In this document: in pieces, positions 17,921-25,043 of the stretch
Position numbering within the stretch: position 1 is the stretch's first letter
How the letters are laid out: each line of letters starts with the position of its first letter
DNA from: Parabacteroides faecis
Lineage (GTDB): Bacteria > Bacteroidota > Bacteroidia > Bacteroidales > Tannerellaceae
NCBI RefSeq assembly: GCF_014647375.1
Contig: NZ_BMPB01000015.1
Coordinates: 1-64,000 of the forward strand
DNA: 64,000 bases
Reading direction: 5' to 3'
Notes under the pieces: generated by a model
Seen by the model: only the letters and a program-made list of their open reading frames with translations
Told to the model about the DNA's origin: nothing
Database searches by the model: none
Position numbers and translations under genes: made by a program

Positions 17921-19610
17921 TTGCTTCTTCTTTTATTTTTAGTGTTGTGTAAGATGGTATTTTGATCTTAAAATCTTTGATTAACTTGGCGGTTTTTATC
18001 ATTTCATTTTTTTTATTGTATTCTTTGTATAATAGCATTAACTGATATAAAGGAAATATTCTGTTTGGAACCATTTTAAATGCATGTATATAGCAGTTTT
18101 GAGCATTGTTGAAATTATTAGTGTTTTTATAGTTGTTTCCTTTTAGTATCCAAATGAACGAAGTGTTCATATGTTTTAATACTTTTTCGAAATAAATATT
18201 ACTTTCCTCATTTTTATTACAGTTAGATAATATAACCGCGTAATCATATAGAAATAGAGTGTCATATTTTAATTTATCTTCAATCGAATTGTAAATTAAA
18301 AGTTTTTCTTTATCAGGTATTGAAGTCTTTTTTGATTCTTGCCAAATAGTGTAAGCATAATTCCTGTTAATTGTCGTGTTTATAATTTCAAAGTAGCAAA
18401 TCGCTAATGATATAATTATTAATTTATGATGTGTTCTGTTGAATGAAAGCAAAAATCTCTTATCAAAAGATGCTAATATACCTGTAAAGGTTGTTATTGT
18501 TAATAATGTTTCAACCCTTCTGAGTGGATAACTAAATAGTGAAAGAAGAAAAATAGATAGTATTGTATATTTTACAGGAGAGACGATGAATTTATTTTTT
18601 TCATTTTTAATCGTAAATAAGTATATTGTGAAAACGAAGGTTAATATTATACCAATTATTCCATATTCTGCTCCTATTTGTAGTATTTCATTGAATCCAT
18701 ATTTTGTGTTGTCAGCAAATTTTATGTATTTACTGTCAGGGTTCTTTTTAAAGTAGGTCATTTGATATTCCGGATATATAGAATAAAATGTATTATAACC
18801 AAAACCAGATATAGGTCTGTTGAATATCATATTTGTAGTTATTTTGTATATAAGAATTCGGCCATCTACCGAATCTTTTCTATGGTTAATTAGATTATAT
18901 AATGAGAATATGCTAAGTAAGATTATTATTGGAGCAAAAATAATAGATTGTTTGAGGTTTATTTTTTTGATATATTCTATAAATGAATTACTATTGTTGC
19001 AGTAAATTAGTATACTGCATGTTAATACTGATAGAATACCATTTCTTGAATCTGTTAGGAATATAGTAAGAATGATTGGAAGTAATAGTATTCCAAATAT
19101 TATTTTATGTATAGTATTACTGTTTAGAAGTAAATAAAATCCGATAGGATAGGTTATAGCTAAATATATACCTGTTATACCTGAGTTTCCCATTATACCG
19201 ATTAAAGGCATTGTATAATTATTGACAATTGACATGACAGCATGAATGGTGCTTATCGATATGATTAGTCGTAAAATGTTAATATTCCATTTTGTTTTTG
19301 ATATTGAGTAAAATAAGATAAGATAGGAAATTATTGTATAAGTGTCTTTTTCCCAATTGTTTATATGTGAAGTGATATAAACAATTCCTATGATAATATA
19401 GATGTCGTATATCTGTATATGTATTTTGTTTTTGGATAATAAATGGGGTAATATGAGAATTGCACAGGTACTAAAAACTAATATTTCTTTTATGTATATG
19501 TAATTTGTTCTATTTGATATTAAAGGAAATAAAAATAGTAAGCTTGCTAATGTTAGATTAGTAAAGATCTCAGTATTCTATTTTTGTTGAAAATTGAATC
19601 TCTTTCTCAT
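17892..19610 (-). pseudogene. O-antigen ligase/polymerase-like protein with C-terminal TPRs, interrupted by an amber codon
   Basis: From the ATG at 19610 the frame reads ten codons (MRKRFNFQQK), then TAG at 19578-19580. It then stays open for 561 more codons to 17892. The segment after the stop (19577-19236) has no ATG but encodes plausible hydrophobic helices, so it is part of the gene. From the internal ATG at 19235 a 447-residue product remains. It has several helices, the Wzy/WaaL-type loop (SRNGILS; RPISGFGYNTF; GFNEILQIGAEYGIIG) and two or three TPR-like repeats near the C-terminus. Intact, it would be about 572 residues. It is either truncated by about 125 residues, dead, started from a non-ATG codon, or affected by a sequencing error. 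The TPR end suggests contacts with a partner, perhaps the neighbouring transglutaminase-like protein. Confidence 0.72.
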
Positions 19611-19628
19611 TGAAAATAATATAATCTT

Positions 19629-19668
19629 AGAATTAGCCTATTCAACTAAGATGTAATAGGCTAATTCT
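19629..19668 (-). terminator. Strong hairpin between the small membrane gene and the ligase-like gene
   Basis: A perfect 14-bp stem (19629-19642 with 19655-19668) and a 12-base loop lie 9 bases after one stop codon and 19 bases before the ATG of the broken ligase gene. The T run is weak (AAGATTATATTATTTT follows), so it may be an attenuator or a stabilising 3' hairpin rather than a full terminator. Confidence 0.6.
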
Positions 19669-19676
19669 GATAATAA

Positions 19677-20048
19677 CTACTTTTTTATTTTATATTTCAC
19701 AATACCTACTACAATTAATATGATTGTAAAAGTTAAGAATATTGCTTCTATATTGGATAATATATAGTTTTTATTTAGATTATTCACTATGTTTGATTTA
19801 TAAAATATCAATGACTGTATAATATAGAATATAAATGAAAAGGAATAAAATTCTTTATATATAATCTGTTTTTTTTGTATGTATCTAGAAGTACAAATGA
19901 AAAAAAATAGACAAGGCCATGATAACATAAGACTCCTATAAATGAGATTTGTTAAATCTTTACTACCTCCTTCTATTATTAAATTGGATAGAAAGAAGAA
20001 TGCATATATAAGAATGGCAAATAAAATCCATTTTAAAATATATTTCAT
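19677..20048 (-). CDS. Small four-helix membrane protein, unknown
   Basis: A 123-residue protein with four predicted membrane helices and a lysine-rich tail (KYKIKK). No motif recognised. It starts 10 bases after the stop of the glycine-zipper lipoprotein, so the two are almost certainly co-transcribed. That spacing fits a toxin/immunity or substrate/partner pair, but this is only suggestive. Confidence 0.65.
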   Translation of the reverse strand: MKYILKWILFAILIYAFFFLSNLIIEGGSKDLTNLIYRSLMLSWPCLFFFICTSRYIQKKQIIYKEFYSFSFIFYIIQSLIFYKSNIVNNLNKNYILSNIEAIFLTFTIILIVVGIVKYKIKK

Positions 20049-20058
20049 TTTGTTCTAT

Positions 20059-20835
20059 TTAAAATATTTTGTGTGCAGCTTCTGTTCCAGAAGCTATACA
20101 TCCTCCGCCAATAGCACCGGGACCAGCTCCTATACCACCTATACTAGCTCCTCCAAGAGCGCCTAAGGCAGCACCAATAGCATCTTCTTTTGCAATATCC
20201 CATACACCATCCCAAAAGCCTTCTTCCGGATCTCCGCTTTTAGTTGTTATAGTTTTTTGTTGAGATTTATTTATCCCTAAAATATTTACTCTCCATTTTT
20301 CTAAATTTTCATTCCAGTATATTGCAGAATAGCGTGCAACAGAACAACCACAGAGAATAGGAAAACATTCATTTTCTCCAAGATTATTATTTTGTAGTAT
20401 TTCGTTTTCAAGTTCTATGATGTTGTTTGTAACAGTTTTTATATCAGCCTCTTTTGGTACTGTTAAAATGTCAATTAAACGAATAAGATAGTCTTTTTGA
20501 AGATTAGATATTGGAACATCAGAGAAATTGAGAGAATCAGGAAAAGTATCGTTATATGCAGATTTTGTAATCTGTTTATTGAGTAGTTCTTTCTTTTTCA
20601 TAAAGGAAATAGTCGTTTTTTTGATATACTGGATATCAAAAAATTTTGTTCCTGATTTCGTTTTGGGTAGTTTGATTATTTCATTTAAAATATAATCCAT
20701 ACCTTCATTGTGGAGTTGTCCTATATAATCCTGAGGATTGTTAGAAACTTTACTTTCTTGGTCAAATATTGATTGGCAAGAGAATAAAATGGCTGTAATT
20801 AGCAGCGAAGTAAGTAGGTAATAACTTTTTTTCAT
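20059..20835 (-). CDS. Lipoprotein with glycine-zipper C-terminal tail
   Basis: A 258-residue predicted lipoprotein: hydrophobic signal ending in LFSC (Cys20), then a mostly helical, lysine/asparagine-rich middle. A small cysteine cluster (CFPILCGC) is near residues 154-161. The last about 40 residues are glycine- and alanine-rich with regular spacing (IGAALGALGGASIGGIGAG), preceded by an aromatic stretch (GFWDGVWDIA). This tail resembles class II bacteriocins and glycine-zipper membrane domains. I do not recognise the full-length family. It is first in its operon and divergent from the sensor kinase gene across 125 bases, so the two-component system is a likely regulator. Confidence 0.75.
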   Translation of the reverse strand: MKKSYYLLTSLLITAILFSCQSIFDQESKVSNNPQDYIGQLHNEGMDYILNEIIKLPKTKSGTKFFDIQYIKKTTISFMKKKELLNKQITKSAYNDTFPDSLNFSDVPISNLQKDYLIRLIDILTVPKEADIKTVTNNIIELENEILQNNNLGENECFPILCGCSVARYSAIYWNENLEKWRVNILGINKSQQKTITTKSGDPEEGFWDGVWDIAKEDAIGAALGALGGASIGGIGAGPGAIGGGCIASGTEAAHKIF

Positions 20836-20960
20836 ATTATTAAATTTTAATGTGTGACAAAATTACTGGTGATGGCTATAATGTATTCTAACTATTATCT
20901 CATAATTGAATAATCATTGATATTTATTTTAGTTATATTTGCATTCATATCAAGATATCT
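20836..20960. promoter_or_regulatory. Divergent promoter region between the lipoprotein and the two-component system
   Basis: Toward the minus strand, the complement of 20858-20865 reads TAATTTTG, a -7 box 23-30 bases before the lipoprotein ATG. Toward the plus strand, TATATTTG at 20934-20941 is a -7 box about 20 bases before the kinase ATG. No convincing -33 boxes or response-regulator direct repeats were found. Confidence 0.5.
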
Positions 20961-22118
20961 ATGAAAGGTGCAACCTTTGTTCTTCTTTTAGGGTTCCTGT
21001 CAATTATTTTGAATCAGGGAATCTGGATTCATAATATGAAGAAGACATATTATGAAGATTATTCTCTTTTGTTTAATAACTTGCTGAATATTAGTATTCA
21101 ACGAGATGATCAGGATTCTTTGTCTGTTAATTTGGAGAAAGTGGATATAAGTTTGAAAAAACATTTGGAAGAAGCTAACCTTATGCTCCCTTATAAATTA
21201 GAGTTGTGTAAAAATGAACGGATAATTAATACGGTTGGGAATTATGTGGAAAAAGCAGATGATTATATTTATCTGTCTCCACGGATAGCAATTTCAGATT
21301 CTTTATTTTTATGCTGTTCTGCCATTATTCCTTCTTCGTTTATCATAGGAAAAATGAAGAGAATTAATGATATATCATGTTGGGCAATGATATTTAGTAT
21401 TGCATGTTTGATTTATTTGCTGCTAAATATCATGAAAAAGGAAAAGAAGTTGAAATCAAATGCTTTAGCAATATATGGAACTATACATGATTTGAAATCA
21501 CCTTTAAGTTTGACTTATTTACTTATTTCAAGATTTGCCGGAAAGGAAAGTGATCATGTAAAGAAACAATCTTTTCTGGCATGTAAAGCACAATTATATA
21601 CGTTGAGTAATGCTATAGAGACACTATTGTCTGTTTTGAAAATGACTGACCAACACGTCTCTATAAAAAAGGAACCTGTCGATTTGCGTGGGTTGATAGA
21701 TTCTATTATTGAAAATTTATCAGTACTTTACTTTAATAAGCATTTTACACTATTGATAGAAGATAAAATGGAAACAGATTGGATTGAAGCAGATCTTTTT
21801 TATCTGAGGAATAGTCTTACAAACTTGTTAGATAATTCATTAAAGTATTCTGATGAAAATGTAAAGATAGAAATTCTTCTTGAAAAGAGGTTGGATACTT
21901 TTTCTATTGCTATAAAAGATACAGGTTGGGGAATTTCCGGAAAGCTTCGGAAAAAACTTTTTGCACAATGTTGTAGAGGTGATCGACATGACCAGCCAAA
22001 GGGACATGGACTCGGATTGATGTATACAGCCCGGGTTGTAAAGAATATGGGGGGAGATCTTACTTTCCAAAGTGTAGAAGGAGAAGGTAGTACATTTATT
22101 ATAACATTACCATGTTGA
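20961..22118 (+). CDS. Membrane sensor histidine kinase
   Basis: A 385-residue kinase with two membrane helices (about 5-24 and 138-157) framing a roughly 110-residue extracytoplasmic sensor. The dimerisation/phosphoacceptor box is TIHDLKSPLSL with His176, followed by the N box (LTNLLDNSLKYS), a G1 box (DTGWGIS) and a G2 box (KGHGLGL). All catalytic elements are present. It overlaps the response-regulator gene by 7 bases, so they form one operon. The sensed signal is unknown. The divergent lipoprotein suggests an envelope or peptide signal. Confidence 0.93.
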   Translation: MKGATFVLLLGFLSIILNQGIWIHNMKKTYYEDYSLLFNNLLNISIQRDDQDSLSVNLEKVDISLKKHLEEANLMLPYKLELCKNERIINTVGNYVEKADDYIYLSPRIAISDSLFLCCSAIIPSSFIIGKMKRINDISCWAMIFSIACLIYLLLNIMKKEKKLKSNALAIYGTIHDLKSPLSLTYLLISRFAGKESDHVKKQSFLACKAQLYTLSNAIETLLSVLKMTDQHVSIKKEPVDLRGLIDSIIENLSVLYFNKHFTLLIEDKMETDWIEADLFYLRNSLTNLLDNSLKYSDENVKIEILLEKRLDTFSIAIKDTGWGISGKLRKKLFAQCCRGDRHDQPKGHGLGLMYTARVVKNMGGDLTFQSVEGEGSTFIITLPC

Positions 22119-22816
22119 ATTCAGATAAAATAATAAAAGTGATTGTTTTTGACGATGATATTTTGTTGGGAAATATGATCGTATCTATTTTGAAAGAAGA
22201 GAAAATGGAGGCTGTTTACCAATCCTCTTTATATGGGGCAAAGGAAGCTGTCCTCTCTTTTGAGCCGGATATAATTGTGTTAGATGTCGAGATGGGGGAG
22301 GATAGTGGGATTGACTTTGCCTCCGAGATGCAATCCAGGGGGATTACAACTCCTATATTATTTGTGTCTTCACATGTTAGAGGATATGAGGTTGCCCAAG
22401 GCATACAAGCCGGAGGGAAAGTGTATATTAAAAAGCCTTTTGATATGGAAGAACTTATTGTCTATATTCGGCAATATGCTTGTTCTTCTTCTGGGCATTC
22501 TCATTTGATCAATTTTGGCAGATTACAATTAAATAAAGAAACTCGTGACCTATTTTTGGAAAATAGATTAATAAAGAAGCTTAGCAAGATTGAATACCAG
22601 ATATTATTATTGTTGATAGAAAAACAGGGTGAAGTAGTTCCTCGCAGCCGTTTTTTTAAGGAGATTTGGGATGATTGTGATATTTATGATGCTAGCTTGA
22701 ATAATTTTATATCCAAATTGAGAGCCTTTTTACTTTTAGATGATAGTCTGACTATAAGAACATTACCAGATATAGGATATATGCTTTTTATCGATGAACG
22801 GAACGGGAACAATTGA
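22112..22816 (+). CDS. OmpR-family response regulator
   Basis: A 234-residue regulator. The receiver domain (about 8-120) has an acidic pocket FDDD near 13-16, the phosphoacceptor Asp58 in VLDVEM, and the conserved Lys in KKPF. A winged-helix DNA-binding domain follows (about 135-228; LSKIEYQILLLLIEKQGEVV...SLNNFISKLR). Partner of the preceding kinase; likely targets are the divergent lipoprotein promoter and its own promoter. Confidence 0.93.
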   Translation: MLNSDKIIKVIVFDDDILLGNMIVSILKEEKMEAVYQSSLYGAKEAVLSFEPDIIVLDVEMGEDSGIDFASEMQSRGITTPILFVSSHVRGYEVAQGIQAGGKVYIKKPFDMEELIVYIRQYACSSSGHSHLINFGRLQLNKETRDLFLENRLIKKLSKIEYQILLLLIEKQGEVVPRSRFFKEIWDDCDIYDASLNNFISKLRAFLLLDDSLTIRTLPDIGYMLFIDERNGNN

Positions 22817-22835
22817 AATACTTCCCGTTCCGTTT
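22797..22835 (+). terminator. Terminator overlapping the response-regulator stop codon
   Basis: A 13-bp inverted repeat AACGGAACGGGAA ... TTCCCGTTCCGTT begins inside the last codons of the gene and ends with a short T run. Confidence 0.8.
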
Positions 22836-22881
22836 GTAATTTGATGTCTGCCTGAAATCTATATCAGATTACATGGTTTGA

Positions 22882-23191
22882 CTAAAGCAAGTCATATAAC
22901 GATTGCAAGTAATTACGTACTTCTTTGAAGCGTTTTTTGCGAACGTAGGATAAATATAATGCAATGGATACCGTAATCAGTACCACAATTAATGTGAACA
23001 AAATGATTGTTCCGTGTAGGATATAATTCCGTATGATAAAGACTCCTACGATAAAGAGAGTTAGTCCGATGCTGATGTAGGTATCATATTTCTTTTGGTA
23101 AGCGATGCTTTTATCGATGTAGATTTACCTTGTGGATGATACCCTGGTAGTCGGACAGTATCCTGAGGAAATCTTCATGCGACTGTTTCAT
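22882..23191 (-). pseudogene. Deletion scar: ECF sigma factor start joined to the end of a membrane protein
   Basis: From the ATG at 23191 the minus strand encodes MKQSHEDFLRILSDYQGIIH and six more codons, then TAA at 23113-23111. This is the typical beginning of a Bacteroidetes ECF sigma factor. In another frame, from about 23124 to the TAG at 22884-22882, it encodes IDKSIAYQKKYDTYISIG followed by two membrane helices and a basic tail ending in LYDLL. This looks like the C-terminal part of the small membrane protein often encoded beside such sigma factors. The rest of both genes is missing, so a deletion of several hundred bases probably fused them. Neither fragment should be functional. Confidence 0.7.
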
Positions 23192-23278
23192 ACTGAATGT
23201 TTTTTATTGAACTGTACTATATAGTCGTTGAAGCAGGTAATTTCTTACAAGATATGGAGAATTTAATTTTATACTGGG

Positions 23279-23764
23279 TCATTCAAGTATTAGTTCATAA
23301 TCGGCAACGTCCAGCCATCGGTTGAATTTCCGTCCAACCTCATGAAAGTGGGATACCTGTTTGAAGTCCAGTCTCTCATGGAGTTTCACACTCGGCTCGT
23401 TGGGGATAGTGATACAGGCGATCAGTGCATGGTAGGAACGTTTGCGGCAGTCTTCGATCAGTTGTTCCATTAATATTCTTCCGTATCCTTTCCTGAGATG
23501 GTCCGGATGCAGGTAAATGGTCGTTTCTGCGGTGCTGCTGTAGGCTTTCTTCGTTTTCCATTCATGGGCGTAACAATAGCCTGCTATTTTACCTTCTTCC
23601 ACGCAGACCCAGGCAGGACAGTTCCCGATAATAGGCAGCAGGCGTTCGCGCATCTCTGTTTCAGACGGGACTTTTGTGTCGAAAGTCACAACGGTATTAT
23701 TTACGTAGTGGGCATAGATGCAGGTTATCTCACTCACATCGTTCAATGTCATCGGGCGTATCAT
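23279..23764 (-). CDS. GNAT-family N-acetyltransferase (phosphinothricin acetyltransferase-like)
   Basis: A 161-residue cytoplasmic acetyltransferase. The acetyl-CoA-binding motif is LRKGYGRILM (about 90-99). The N-terminal IRPMTLNDVSEITCIYAHYV and the C-terminal LDFKQVSHFHEVGRKF segments are typical of the Pat/Bar/MnaT group. These acetylate amino-acid-like amines such as methionine sulfone or phosphinothricin. The natural substrate here is unknown. Single gene. Confidence 0.9.
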   Translation of the reverse strand: MIRPMTLNDVSEITCIYAHYVNNTVVTFDTKVPSETEMRERLLPIIGNCPAWVCVEEGKIAGYCYAHEWKTKKAYSSTAETTIYLHPDHLRKGYGRILMEQLIEDCRKRSYHALIACITIPNEPSVKLHERLDFKQVSHFHEVGRKFNRWLDVADYELILE

Positions 23765-23789
23765 GATTCTTTTTTGTGTAAAGTTAATG

Positions 23790-23830
23790 ATAAAAATAAA
23801 AAGAGGATAACTCCGTGGAGCTATCCTCTT
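23790..23830 (-). terminator. Terminator of mdh
   Basis: A near-perfect hairpin (AAGAGGATA at 23801-23809 with TATCCTCTT at 23822-23830, plus an inner CTCC/GGAG). On the minus strand it is followed by TTTTTATTTTTA. It lies 30 bases after the malate dehydrogenase stop. Confidence 0.9.
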
Positions 23831-23860
23831 AAGATATAATCAATCGAGTTTGTTTACTGA

Positions 23861-24802
23861 TTATAAAGCACCTACTTCTTTCAATGCTTCGTTTGTTTTC
23901 TTAACAGCTGCAGCGCTCTTAGCGAACAATTCTTTTTCTTCAGCTGTCAGTTCCAGTTCAACGATCTTTTCGATACCGTTCTTGCCAAGGATTACAGGAA
24001 CACCGATGCAAAGATCTGATTCGCCGTATTCTCCTTCCAGATAAACTGAACAAGGAACCATCTTACCCTGGTTGTGGATGATAGATTCAACTACATAAGC
24101 TCCTGCTGCACCCGGTGCATACCATGCAGAAGTACCCAGCAGTTTAGTCAGTGTAGCACCACCTACCATAGTAGAAGCAACCACTTCCTGCAGTTTGTCA
24201 GCACTTAACAATTTGCTAACAGGGATACCTTTGTAAGTAGCCAGACGAGCCAACGGAATCATTGTTGTATCACCGTGACCACCGATTACCATACCTTCTA
24301 CTTCGTTAGCGTTGCATCCCAAAGCCTGAGACAAGAAATATTTGAAGCGTGAGCTATCCAATGCACCACCCATACCGATGATACGGTTTTTCGGCAGACC
24401 CAGAGATTTCAATGACAGGTAAGTCATTGTATCCATCGGGTTAGAGATAACTACGATAATTGCATTCGGAGAATATTTCAGGATGTTCTGAGCTACACTT
24501 TTAACGATACCAGCGTTAACACCGATCAACTCTTCACGAGTCATACCCGGTTTACGGGGAATACCTGAAGTGATAACTACAACATCAGAATTTGCAGTTT
24601 GAGCATAGTCGTTAGTGCAACCTACAACTGTTGTATCGAAACCCAGCAGCTGAGCTGTCTGCATCATATCCATTGCTTTACCTTCGGAAACACCTTCCTT
24701 AACATCAAGCATTACAACTTCGTCTGCCACTTCATTGAAGGCAAGAACATTTGCGCAAGTAGCACCTACATTACCGGCGCCAACAACTGTTACTTTAGAC
24801 AT
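23861..24802 (-). CDS. mdh: Malate dehydrogenase
   Basis: NAD-dependent interconversion of malate and oxaloacetate, 313 residues. LDH-like type: Rossmann motif VGAGNVGATCA near residue 7, substrate-binding Arg in IPRKPGMTRE, the second substrate Arg in SSRFKYFLS, and the catalytic His in GGHGDTTM. The Arg-rich RKPGMTR loop favours malate over lactate. In gut Bacteroidales this step lies on the fumarate-reductase route to succinate and propionate. Monocistronic with its own promoter and terminator. Confidence 0.97.
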   Translation of the reverse strand: MSKVTVVGAGNVGATCANVLAFNEVADEVVMLDVKEGVSEGKAMDMMQTAQLLGFDTTVVGCTNDYAQTANSDVVVITSGIPRKPGMTREELIGVNAGIVKSVAQNILKYSPNAIIVVISNPMDTMTYLSLKSLGLPKNRIIGMGGALDSSRFKYFLSQALGCNANEVEGMVIGGHGDTTMIPLARLATYKGIPVSKLLSADKLQEVVASTMVGGATLTKLLGTSAWYAPGAAGAYVVESIIHNQGKMVPCSVYLEGEYGESDLCIGVPVILGKNGIEKIVELELTAEEKELFAKSAAAVKKTNEALKEVGAL

Positions 24803-24858
24803 AATAATAAGTTTTATATGTTATTACTTATAAAAATACTTCCTGTTTTTATCGAGGA

Positions 24859-24866
24859 CAAAGGTA
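24859..24866 (-). promoter_or_regulatory. -7 box of the mdh promoter
   Basis: CAAAGGTA on the plus strand reads TACCTTTG on the minus strand, an exact TAnnTTTG match, 57 bases upstream of the ATG. Confidence 0.6.
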
Positions 24867-25043
24867 CAATGTATTGCTGAATAAAGAAATATTTCCGTAA
24901 ATAATTTAATTCTCCGGATTATTAATTATCGCTAAATAGGGGGAGAACGGATTTCTTAAAAAACATTACCGGTAGCATGAACAATCGCTATTGATCAGTA
25001 GTTTTATTAAAAAGGGGTTTACTAATCTTAAATCTGTGTGCAT

